From NCBI GenBank assembly GCA_021732945.1, contig JAKFWB010000085.1, positions 1 through 7,572 on the forward strand: DNA of 7,572 nucleotides. Direction: 5' to 3'. The notes beneath the pieces were generated by a model that did not search any database, was not told the origin of the DNA, and saw only the letters and a list, made by a program, of their open reading frames with translations. Shown one piece after another: positions 1 to 5,584 of the stretch (the stretch's first letter is position 1; every line of letters begins with the position of its first letter). This DNA is from Porphyrobacter sp. (GTDB lineage: Bacteria > Pseudomonadota > Alphaproteobacteria > Sphingomonadales > Sphingomonadaceae). Made by a program: the position numbers and the translations under genes.

Positions 1-6
1 GCCACC

Positions 7-86
7 GTCACCCCAGCGAAAGCTGGGGCCTAAATCGGCAAAGGTCAGCGCTCGCCGCCTGAGGTCCCAGCTTTCGCTGGGATGAC
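7..86. repeat. Paired REP-like palindromes in mirror orientation
   Basis: Two 25-base arms, 7-31 and 62-86, are inverted copies of each other with 23 of 25 positions matching. Each arm is also a hairpin. The left stem is CCCCAGC (11-17) with GCTGGGG (22-28) around a GAAA loop. The right stem is TCCCAGC (65-71) with GCTGGGA (76-82) around TTTC, which reads GAAA on the minus strand. Two opposed palindromes about 30 bases apart are typical of REP doublets (BIME-like), and the GCGAAAGC core is a widespread intergenic repeat in sphingomonads (family knowledge from memory). Possible roles include transcript stabilisation, termination or a RAYT transposase substrate. No transposase is present in this window. 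Confidence 0.8.
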
Positions 87-753
87 GACCGTGGTAACGG
101 TCGAGATTATGCATATCCGTAAGCACCAAAAGCCATCTTGGCCTGCAAAGCGTTCAAGACCAGCAAAACCTGGAAGCCCAAAAAATCATAGTTCATTTGA
201 TTTTTCGTCAATCAGTACAATTCTTGCATTAGTTAGTGTCATTATTTCTGGGGCTTCAACGTATATTGCGTGGATATCCGTCAAGGAAATTTCTAAGGAT
301 CGTCAAGCTGTTTTCCAATCGGTCCAGTTCGATCAACAGAACGATTCTAGTAGGGCATTGTTGCTGGCGATGGCCGAGTATCAGCAAGCCACTCTATGTG
401 GTGTCTCGATCCAAAGACTAGCCGGCACACAATACGATAGTCACGAATCTCGCCAAGAATGCGTTCGTGAGGTATCGCAAACATATAGCAAGCTGGAAAT
501 CATCGCCAAGAGCGAAATTAGTGTTTGGGACCAAAAAACCCAAAAACCCATCACAAATTTCCTTCTTGAGGCATCCCGTTTGAATGCGTGCCTCCCACCA
601 ATATTACTGTTTTATCGAAGTGAGCCATTCGAGATTTCTGATCTCAAATGCACGATCGAACTTGAAAATGAATCAGACAAACTTCTTGACGGTGAAATGA
701 ATGTAAGAAGAGCGATCTATAAAGAAGTCGCAGAGACCAAAAAAATTCTTTAA
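82..753 (+). CDS. Hypothetical small single-pass membrane protein, AT-rich orphan
   Basis: I do not recognise a family. The frame encodes 223 residues from the ATG at 82, but that codon lies inside the right REP arm. The in-frame ATG at 109 (214 residues) may be the true start; neither has a clear ribosome-binding site. The N-terminal ~40 residues are basic and proline-rich. One strong hydrophobic segment follows at about residues 45-67. The rest is a polar, probably helical domain of ~150 residues with cysteines near 106, 126, 169 and 189. The basic N-terminus suggests N-in topology with the polar domain outside the cytoplasm (inference). GC content is roughly 40-45% over much of the gene, far below its neighbours, with many A/T-ending codons, which suggests horizontal acquisition. 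It converges on the ada-like gene with 8 bases between stop codons. That it is expressed is not certain. Confidence 0.6.
   Translation: MTTVVTVEIMHIRKHQKPSWPAKRSRPAKPGSPKNHSSFDFSSISTILALVSVIISGASTYIAWISVKEISKDRQAVFQSVQFDQQNDSSRALLLAMAEYQQATLCGVSIQRLAGTQYDSHESRQECVREVSQTYSKLEIIAKSEISVWDQKTQKPITNFLLEASRLNACLPPILLFYRSEPFEISDLKCTIELENESDKLLDGEMNVRRAIYKEVAETKKIL
86..103. repeat. Perfect 7-bp inverted repeat beside the REP pair
   Basis: CGACCGT (86-92) and ACGGTCG (97-103) are perfectly complementary around a GGTA spacer. The element touches the right REP arm and ends five bases before the ATG at 109, one of two possible starts of the AT-rich orphan gene. It could be an operator, a leader hairpin that affects initiation, or an outer part of the repeat. 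Nothing in the sequence decides between these. Confidence 0.45.
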
Positions 754-761
754 AGGCACCC

Positions 762-1832
762 TCAAACCCCCTCCCGCCGCAACAACTCCGCCTTGATCGC
801 CAGCCCGTAAGCATAGCCCCCCAGCGTCCCATCCGCCGCGATAACCCGGTGGCAGGGGATCAGCACAGCGACATTGTTCGCCCCATTCGCCCCGCCAACC
901 GCGCGGCTCGCCTTGGGGTTGCCCAGCGCGGCCGCCAGCTCGCCATACGAGCGCGTTTCGCCCGAGGGGATGCGGCGCAGTTCGTCCCAGACGCGCTGCT
1001 GAAACGCGGTGCCCTTCACGTCGAGCGGGATCGCGGCGCTTCCCGGCCCCGGCTGTTCGACCGCCTCCATCACATCCGCAAACAAAACGCGGAAATCCTC
1101 GCCCGCCGTGACCAACTCGGCCCGAGGAAACCGCGCGCGCAACTCCGGCTCGCCCTCATCGAAAGCCAGGCAGCACACGCCCTTCTCGGTCGCCGCCACC
1201 AGCATGTCCCCGAGCGAAGTCGGCAGCACCGCCCAATGCACCACGCGGCCCGCGCCGCCTTTGCTCCAGTCACTTGGCGCCATGCCCAGCCTGCCTTTCG
1301 TCTCTGCGTAGAACTGTTTTGACCCGGTATAACCCGCGTTGAGCAGGGCTTGTGTCACAGTTTCGCCTGCGCTGAGAGCACCCCGCACGCGCTCCTCCCG
1401 CAAAGCTTTGGCGAAAGCGGCGGGGGACATTCCGACCGTGCGTTTGAACAGGCGCTGAAAATGCGTGGGGGTGTAGCCGGTGAGATCGCTGAGCGCCTCC
1501 AGCGTCAAGGCGCCCTCAGCCCGGATCGCGGCGATGGCGGCGAGCACGCAGGCCTCCTCGGCGCTTTGGGTGTCAGGAGAGCAGCGTTTACAAGGTCTTA
1601 GTCCCGCCTTCCGAGCATCCGCTGCGCTGCCATAGAAGCGCACATTCTTGCGCAGCGGTGCCCGCGCCGGGCAGGAGGGGCGGCAATAGATGCCGGTCGA
1701 ATGCACGCCAGTCACAAACGCGCCGTCAAACCGCCGGTCCTTGGCGAGCGCGATCTGCCAGCGGTCTTCATCGGTGATGTTCGCCAAATGTTTCACGTGA
1801 AACAATTTGCCACATTCGCTCTCACCCCGCAC
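762..1832 (-). CDS. ada: Ada-type O6-methylguanine/phosphotriester DNA methyltransferase and transcriptional regulator
   Basis: This 356-residue protein has the full three-part Ada architecture. The N-terminal zinc domain carries Cys50, Cys54, Cys81 and Cys84, in the same spacing as E. coli Cys38/42/69/72. Cys50 is the expected acceptor of methyl groups from DNA phosphotriesters. An AraC-type helix-turn-helix follows at about 95-190. The C-terminal methyltransferase domain (about 195-356) has the active-site PCHRV with Cys327 and a helix-turn-helix around 288-312. In the known family, phosphotriester methylation turns the protein into an activator of the alkylation response, while the C-terminal cysteine repairs O6-methylguanine suicidally. 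The start is uncertain. GTG at 1832 is the longest choice; the internal GTG at 1796 aligns exactly with E. coli residue 1 but has no visible Shine-Dalgarno and lies inside a parS palindrome. It is divergent from the protease gene. No AAAGCGCA Ada box was seen upstream. Confidence 0.93.
   Translation of the reverse strand: MRGESECGKLFHVKHLANITDEDRWQIALAKDRRFDGAFVTGVHSTGIYCRPSCPARAPLRKNVRFYGSAADARKAGLRPCKRCSPDTQSAEEACVLAAIAAIRAEGALTLEALSDLTGYTPTHFQRLFKRTVGMSPAAFAKALREERVRGALSAGETVTQALLNAGYTGSKQFYAETKGRLGMAPSDWSKGGAGRVVHWAVLPTSLGDMLVAATEKGVCCLAFDEGEPELRARFPRAELVTAGEDFRVLFADVMEAVEQPGPGSAAIPLDVKGTAFQQRVWDELRRIPSGETRSYGELAAALGNPKASRAVGGANGANNVAVLIPCHRVIAADGTLGGYAYGLAIKAELLRREGV
1789..1804. promoter_or_regulatory. 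parS: parS centromere-like ParB-binding site
   Basis: TGTTTCACGTGAAACA is a perfect 16-bp palindrome identical to the canonical bacterial parS consensus, bound by ParB as a CTP-dependent loading site for chromosome segregation. By chance a specified 16-mer is expected far less than once in a genome of a few megabases. On the minus strand it reads as Phe-His-Val-Lys-His near the N-terminus of the Ada-like protein, the usual protein signature of a parS read as coding sequence. Chromosomal parS sites usually cluster near the replication origin, so the window is probably origin-proximal (inference). ParB could spread over the ada and protease promoters. Confidence 0.9.
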
Positions 1833-1837
1833 CCCCT

Positions 1838-1855
1838 GACATTGCGTTCAATGTC
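1838..1855. promoter_or_regulatory. Inverted repeat in divergent promoter region, possible operator
   Basis: GACATTG (1838-1844) and CAATGTC (1849-1855) form a perfect 7-bp inverted repeat around CGTT, with a possible further T-G pair outside. It sits in the 56-bp gap between the divergent ada-like and serine protease genes, where both promoters are expected. Such symmetry suits a dimeric repressor or activator. Whether it is bound by Ada, by another regulator, or forms an RNA hairpin cannot be read from the sequence. Confidence 0.45.
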
Positions 1856-1888
1856 GCGCACCGCGAAAATCCGGCTATAAGCCGCATC

Positions 1889-3466
1889 ATGACCCGCCTC
1901 CGCCTCATCGTCGTCCTGCTCCTTGCGCTGCTTGCCTCCGGGCTTGCCGCCCCGCTCGCCGCCGATCCCGGCGATGTCGATGCCGCAGCGCGCGGGGTCG
2001 TGCGGGTGGTGATCATTGGCGAGGATGGGGGTGAGCCAGCCCCGGTCAGCCACGGCACCGGCTTTGCGGTCAGCGCCACCCGGATCGTCACCAATGCCCA
2101 TGTGGTGAGCGAGGCTTTGCAGGACGATACCTTGCGCATCGGGATCGTGCCGTCCGAGGGCGCAGGCGGGGCATTCGCCCGCGTGATCGCGGTCAGCCCG
2201 CGCAATGATCTGGCGCTGCTTGAGATCGCAAGTGGCGGGTTGCGCCTGCCCGCGCTGACACTGGCCGGCGGGGCCAATGCCAATCTTGGCGAGGTTTCGG
2301 CAGTGGGCTATCCGATGAATGTCGATCTGGCACAGGGTCTTGATATTGGTGATATTTTCCGCGCCCAGCCGCCGGTCAAATCGCGCGGCTTTCTGTCGGG
2401 GGAGCGGCCTTCGCGGCAGTTCGACACCATCCTCCACACCGCGCCGATTGCGCGCGGCAATTCGGGCGGGCCGCTGCTCGATCCGTGCGGGCGGGTGATC
2501 GGGGTCAACAGCTTCAGCGCGGATTCGAGCAGCGGGGATGCGGAGTTCTATTTCGCGGTATCCTTGCGCGAATTGCTGCCCTTCCTGAAGCAGAATGGGG
2601 TCGAGCCGGTGACCAACACCCTCCCCTGTCGCTCGATCGAGGACCTCAACGCCGAGGAGCGCCAGCGGCTGGAAGCGGAACAGGCCGATGCGCGCGAACG
2701 CTTGGCAGAGCGGGCTGAAACTATGCGCGAAGTGCGCGACAAGGCGCGGCTGTCGGCGCAGATGGCGGTGCTGGGTGAGCGGGAAAACCGCATGGCCCTG
2801 GCCCTGATTGCGCTGCTGGGGGCGGTCGGCGCGGGATGTGCCGCGGCCGTCTGGCGCGGGACGGCGGAGCGGCGCAAGCATGCCGGGATCGCCGCCGGGA
2901 TCGCCGGGGCCGCCGGGATTGCAGCGGTGTTGCTGTGGGTGACCCGCCCCGGCCTCTCCGAGATTGAAGACCGGATCGCCGCTGCTGTGGCCGAAGCTGA
3001 GGGCGAGCCCGCACCCGGCACCGCCGCTCAAACCTCATTGGCGGCAGAAGGCGAGCTGATCTGCGCGCTGGAGCCTGATCGCAGCCGGGTGACAGCGGCG
3101 CGCACCGATGATGTCGCTTTCGATTGGTCAGCTGATGGCTGCGTCAATGGCCGCACCCAATATGGTCTTGGCCAGGGGGGCGAATGGCAGCGGGTCTTTG
3201 CCGCGCAGGATGATGCCGCGGTGGCGATCAACACCTATGATCCCGAAACCCGCACGCTGCGCACTGATCGGTATCTGCTCGGGCAAGAGGCGCTTTCCGC
3301 CGCGCGCGAGGCGCGCGCCGCCTATACGCCGCCGTCCTGCGGGATCAGCGAAGCGGCGCGCACCTTGGGCGAACAGCAGTCGGCGCTGATCGCCCAACTG
3401 CCGGATCGCCCCAACGAGCGGCTGGTCTACACTTGCACCGCCAAGCGCGGCGGCCAACCAAGCTAG
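1889..3466 (+). CDS. Secreted, membrane-anchored trypsin/HtrA-like serine protease
   Basis: The 525-residue product begins with a signal peptide (hydrophobic core about 5-20, likely cleavage near Ala25). A trypsin-like (S1C/HtrA-type) protease domain spans about 30-235. Its triad is His71 in TNAHVV, Asp107 in PRNDLALL and Ser192 in GNSGGPLLD. No PDZ domain follows. Instead there is a charged, probably coiled-coil stretch (about 250-300), two hydrophobic helices (about 302-322 and 331-351) joined by a basic loop, and a ~170-residue C-terminal domain with Cys392, Cys418, Cys484 and Cys516. The basic loop suggests a cytoplasmic hairpin, leaving protease and C-terminal domain in the periplasm (inference). 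The ATG at 1889 has no clear Shine-Dalgarno. CGGCTATAAGCCG (1872-1884) just upstream is a small palindrome containing a -10-like TATAAG, so a very short leader is conceivable. Likely role: envelope protein quality control or regulated proteolysis; substrate unknown. Confidence 0.85.
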   Translation: MTRLRLIVVLLLALLASGLAAPLAADPGDVDAAARGVVRVVIIGEDGGEPAPVSHGTGFAVSATRIVTNAHVVSEALQDDTLRIGIVPSEGAGGAFARVIAVSPRNDLALLEIASGGLRLPALTLAGGANANLGEVSAVGYPMNVDLAQGLDIGDIFRAQPPVKSRGFLSGERPSRQFDTILHTAPIARGNSGGPLLDPCGRVIGVNSFSADSSSGDAEFYFAVSLRELLPFLKQNGVEPVTNTLPCRSIEDLNAEERQRLEAEQADARERLAERAETMREVRDKARLSAQMAVLGERENRMALALIALLGAVGAGCAAAVWRGTAERRKHAGIAAGIAGAAGIAAVLLWVTRPGLSEIEDRIAAAVAEAEGEPAPGTAAQTSLAAEGELICALEPDRSRVTAARTDDVAFDWSADGCVNGRTQYGLGQGGEWQRVFAAQDDAAVAINTYDPETRTLRTDRYLLGQEALSAAREARAAYTPPSCGISEAARTLGEQQSALIAQLPDRPNERLVYTCTAKRGGQPS

Positions 3467-3526
3467 CTGAGCCTACCTACCATGCCATGTGATTGTCGCT
3501 ATTGCCCAATAACTTAAGGCAAGGTA

Positions 3527-3541
3527 GCATGGTTGCCATGC
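3527..3541. repeat. Small inverted repeat in the leader of the Tae4 gene
   Basis: GCATGG (3527-3532) and CCATGC (3536-3541) are perfectly complementary around TTG, ending just before the Shine-Dalgarno. A related sequence, CTACCATGC (3477-3485), could pair with 3527-3535 in eight of nine positions. The 94-bp gap between protease and effector thus has some potential for alternative leader structures. The match lengths are short and may be chance. Confidence 0.3.
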
Positions 3542-3544
3542 ATC

Positions 3545-3551
3545 GGAGGGG
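3545..3551 (+). promoter_or_regulatory. Shine-Dalgarno deciding the TTG start of the Tae4 gene
   Basis: GGAGGGG lies nine bases before the TTG at 3561. In this frame a TAG at 3525-3527 blocks any longer reading, and no in-frame ATG or GTG occurs between it and 3561. The strong ribosome-binding site therefore supports TTG initiation. The ATG codons at 3529 and 3538 are in another frame and give no recognisable protein. Confidence 0.75.
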
Positions 3552-3560
3552 AGAGAGCTG

Positions 3561-4067
3561 TTGGCCAAGCCCAATTTCGACAAGATGTGGGGGGGATTTC
3601 CTACCCGGACCGATTATCCCAATCTGGAATCGTTGTTCACGCATCTCGGCGGGGCGGCGGCGCGCAACATCAATGTTCCCGGCTTCGGCCCCAATGGCAA
3701 TACCTGCGCTGCCCGCATCAGCGTAGCCTTGAAGGCCGGCGGCGTGCGAATCACGGGCAGCAATGGGATCAACACCATTGGCACGGCGGATGGAGCGCGC
3801 ATCATTTATCGGGTCAGCGAAATGCGCACCTATCTCGAAACGCTGCTCGGCGCGCCGGAACGTGATAACAGCCTGCCGTTCGACAGCGATTTCGGCACGC
3901 GCAAGGGGATTATCGCATTCTCGGTTGAAGGCTGGTCAGATGCCACCGGCCATATCGCTTTGTATAATGGTACGAGCTATCGCGAACCGAGTGACAATTA
4001 CGCCAATCTGGTCGCCACGCTACAAGGCGACCCCCGCACAGTGCGCGGCGAGTTCTGGGTGCTGTGA
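3561..4067 (+). CDS. tae4: Tae4-family type VI secretion peptidoglycan amidase effector
   Basis: The 168-residue protein, read from a TTG start, matches the Tae4 pattern along its length. It has an N-terminal FDKMW...YPNL...LF motif, the catalytic NTCAARIS with Cys49, a YRVSEMRTYL segment (83-92), and RKGIIAF...GWSDATGH with His131. The Cys-to-His spacing of 82 residues equals that of the Salmonella enzyme (Cys44/His126, from memory). Known Tae4 proteins are papain-fold (NlpC/P60-like) endopeptidases that cut the gamma-D-Glu-mDAP bond of peptidoglycan and are delivered by type VI secretion, usually as Hcp cargo. There is no signal peptide, as expected for such cargo. The loop after His131 lacks the cysteine pair I recall from enterobacterial members; Glu142 or Asp145 may supply the acidic catalytic residue. 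The next gene overlaps it and probably encodes the immunity protein. No T6SS structural gene lies in the window. Confidence 0.9.
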   Translation: MAKPNFDKMWGGFPTRTDYPNLESLFTHLGGAAARNINVPGFGPNGNTCAARISVALKAGGVRITGSNGINTIGTADGARIIYRVSEMRTYLETLLGAPERDNSLPFDSDFGTRKGIIAFSVEGWSDATGHIALYNGTSYREPSDNYANLVATLQGDPRTVRGEFWVL

Positions 4068-4525
4068 CGGTGACGGACCCGCGCGGAGGCTCTGGCATCG
4101 CGCTTGCCGCGCTGCTTGGCATGGCGGCCTGCACAACGCCGAATGGCGAAGCGATCAGCAAAGGCGGCGTGGATCCTGCACTTGATGGCCATGTGGAGGG
4201 TTTCGCCATGGCCTATTGCCTGCGCTCGCTCGGCAGCAAGGGCCTGCCAGAGCCTGAAGCGCGGGTGATGCGCGAACAGGGCGACCGCTGGGCTCAAGTG
4301 GTGGTTGAGCGGTCGTCTGGCGATATCACTCTGTTTTTCGCGATGATGCCCGCGCTTGATGCTGCGATTGCCTCAGCGCCAATGGCCTTCGTCAAGGACG
4401 AGGCCAAGGCCGGATCGGCCCCGGCGCCGGTCTATTTCTGCGCGGAGATTATCCGCCAGCCGGGTGTAGCAAACGCCATGGCCGAGGCGCGGGATGCGCT
4501 TGCCCCGGCCTATTCCCGGCGGTGA
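4064..4525 (+). CDS. Putative lipoprotein, candidate Tai4-like immunity protein
   Basis: The 153-residue product starts at a GTG overlapping the stop of the amidase gene (GTGA), so the two are very probably translationally coupled. The N-terminus has a hydrophobic segment (about 11-22) ending in MAAC with Cys23, a plausible though not ideal lipobox, so export to the periplasm as a lipoprotein is predicted. The remaining ~120 residues are mostly helical in character, with a conserved-looking AYCL (Cys52) and VYFC (Cys126) that could form a disulfide. Size, periplasmic targeting, the two cysteines and the position directly behind a Tae4 gene fit Tai4 immunity proteins, which bind and block their cognate amidase in the periplasm. 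Sequence similarity to Tai4 is not clear by eye, so function rests largely on context. It converges on the dioxygenase gene with 10 bases between stops. Confidence 0.65.
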   Translation: MTVTDPRGGSGIALAALLGMAACTTPNGEAISKGGVDPALDGHVEGFAMAYCLRSLGSKGLPEPEARVMREQGDRWAQVVVERSSGDITLFFAMMPALDAAIASAPMAFVKDEAKAGSAPAPVYFCAEIIRQPGVANAMAEARDALAPAYSRR

Positions 4526-4535
4526 GCGCACTGCC

Positions 4536-5363
4536 CTAAGCCGCCAACGGCTCCCCGCTCAGCGTGATGCGGTGCATTTCGCGGGCGTGGCCGTGATAAT
4601 CGTTGAGCGCATTGTGCCAGCTGGTGCGGTTGTCCCAGATGGCGACGGTGCCCGGCTCCCATTGCACCCGGCATTGGTTGTCATCGCGCACCGCTGACTC
4701 GAGCAGCTTGGTGAGCAACGGCAAGCTTTCTTCGCGCGTTTGGCCGACAAAGTTGATCGTGAAGCCGCCATTCACATAGAGCAACCGCCGCCCGGTCACC
4801 GGATGGCGGATCACCACCGGGTGCACCGCACCCGTGCGCAGGTCCTGACCGCGCAGAACTTTGCCCTGATCGGTCTGGGCATAGAGCCCATCGGCCTTGT
4901 ACACATGATCAGCAGTGTGGAACGCGCTGAGGCCCCCGATCGCCGCCTTCACCTCATCGGAGAGATCATCATAGGCCGCGCCCATGTGAGCAAACAGCGT
5001 GTCGCCCCCGGTGGGCGGCAGCACTCGCGCGACCAGGATCGATCCCATCGCGGGGATCTGGTCATAGGAATGATCAGTATGCCACGCTCCGCCGATATTG
5101 GTGGTCTGCTCTGGCGCCTTGCTCACCAGCGCGATTTCGGGCCAGCGCGGGTCCAACGGGAAGTAGTTGTTGAGATCGATCCCGCCCCACGCCTTCGCAA
5201 AGGCGATGTGATCCTCGGGCGCGAAATCCTGATTGCGAAACACCGCGACCCCGTGCTCGTGGACCGCGGCCTTTATCGCCGCCATGTCGGCCGGGTTGCA
5301 ATCCGCCAGTGCAACGCCCGCAATCTCGACCCCGCACCTCGGGGCCAAAGCCTTCATATCCAT
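4536..5363 (-). CDS. TauD/TfdA-family Fe(II)/2-oxoglutarate-dependent dioxygenase
   Basis: The 275-residue protein has the family's iron-binding triad: His95 and Asp97 in WHTDHSY, and His250 seven residues after the start of WDNR (243-246). Arg265, fifteen residues beyond His250, is the 2-oxoglutarate ligand, the same spacing as His255/Arg270 of E. coli TauD. The reaction is oxidative decarboxylation of 2-oxoglutarate to succinate with hydroxylation of a substrate, in the cytoplasm. Taurine is unlikely: the region before WHTDH reads NIGGA where TauD has a substrate-binding Asn, and the TauD His/Tyr pocket segment is replaced by LNNYFPLDP. The substrate is therefore not assigned; related enzymes act on sulfonates, sulfate esters, phenoxyalkanoates or amino acid derivatives. 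The frame continues upstream to 5468, but the ATG at 5363 has a good Shine-Dalgarno and opens the conserved domain. No transport or sulfonate genes adjoin it. Confidence 0.9.
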   Translation of the reverse strand: MDMKALAPRCGVEIAGVALADCNPADMAAIKAAVHEHGVAVFRNQDFAPEDHIAFAKAWGGIDLNNYFPLDPRWPEIALVSKAPEQTTNIGGAWHTDHSYDQIPAMGSILVARVLPPTGGDTLFAHMGAAYDDLSDEVKAAIGGLSAFHTADHVYKADGLYAQTDQGKVLRGQDLRTGAVHPVVIRHPVTGRRLLYVNGGFTINFVGQTREESLPLLTKLLESAVRDDNQCRVQWEPGTVAIWDNRTSWHNALNDYHGHAREMHRITLSGEPLAA

Positions 5364-5367
5364 CGTT

Positions 5368-5375
5368 CCTCTCCC
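5368..5375 (-). promoter_or_regulatory. Ribosome-binding site fixing the dioxygenase start
   Basis: On the minus strand GGGAGAGG stands four bases before the ATG at 5363. This argues for the shorter 275-residue product over a start upstream at 5468, where the extra 35 residues show no family resemblance. Confidence 0.7.
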
Positions 5376-5505
5376 ACGCTGCGTGTCGCCGTCTCGCGTC
5401 CAATCTGTCCCGCATGTGGCGGCCTGTCCAGAGATTCCCGCGCGCTGACTGCGCACCGTGGCTTGCACCGGCGGGAATCAGTTGCTAGGCGCGCGCCAAC
5501 CTTGC

Positions 5506-5528
5506 GGGGGTGCCGCTGTGCATCCCCC
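5506..5528. repeat. Bulged GC-rich hairpin in the region upstream of atpH
   Basis: GGGGGTGC (5506-5513) can pair with GCA (5520-5522) and CCCCC (5524-5528), leaving a CGCTGT loop and one bulged T. No T-tract follows on the plus strand, so it does not look like an intrinsic terminator. It lies in the 221-bp divergent gap (5364-5584) that must contain the promoters of both the dioxygenase gene and the ATP synthase operon. I could not place a convincing -35/-10 pair in that gap. Confidence 0.3.
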
Positions 5529-5584
5529 ACTCTCAAGGCCCAAGCAATTAACCCGTCGAAGATTCGCAAGAGGACTGCACGCGC

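Noticed and set aside
740..775. Possible terminator between the convergent orphan and ada-like genes
   Set aside because: The A-rich and C-rich runs do not form a stem-loop followed by a T-tract on either strand.
849..1322. A 157-codon plus-strand frame opposite the ada-like gene
   Set aside because: The Ada methyltransferase domain with its PCHRV site accounts for this stretch; the plus-strand product has no recognisable features.
1410..1430. GGCGAAAGC-like string resembling the REP core
   Set aside because: It lies within the ada coding sequence, lacks the CCCAGC/GCTGGG stem, and is explained by codon content.
1793..3031. A 412-codon open frame antisense to the serine protease gene
   Set aside because: It is a by-product of high-GC codon bias. 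The opposite strand encodes a coherent protease with signal peptide and intact triad, whereas this frame gives Arg/Ala/Gly/Pro-rich sequence with no recognisable domain.
3493..3865. Two short plus-strand frames overlapping the start of the Tae4 gene, beginning with ATG codons upstream of 3561
   Set aside because: They lack domain signatures, while the TTG-started frame gives a full Tae4 protein with a well-placed ribosome-binding site.
5364..5468. N-terminal extension of the dioxygenase frame up to 5468
   Set aside because: The extra 35 residues are unrelated to the family, and the ATG at 5363 has a strong Shine-Dalgarno four bases upstream.
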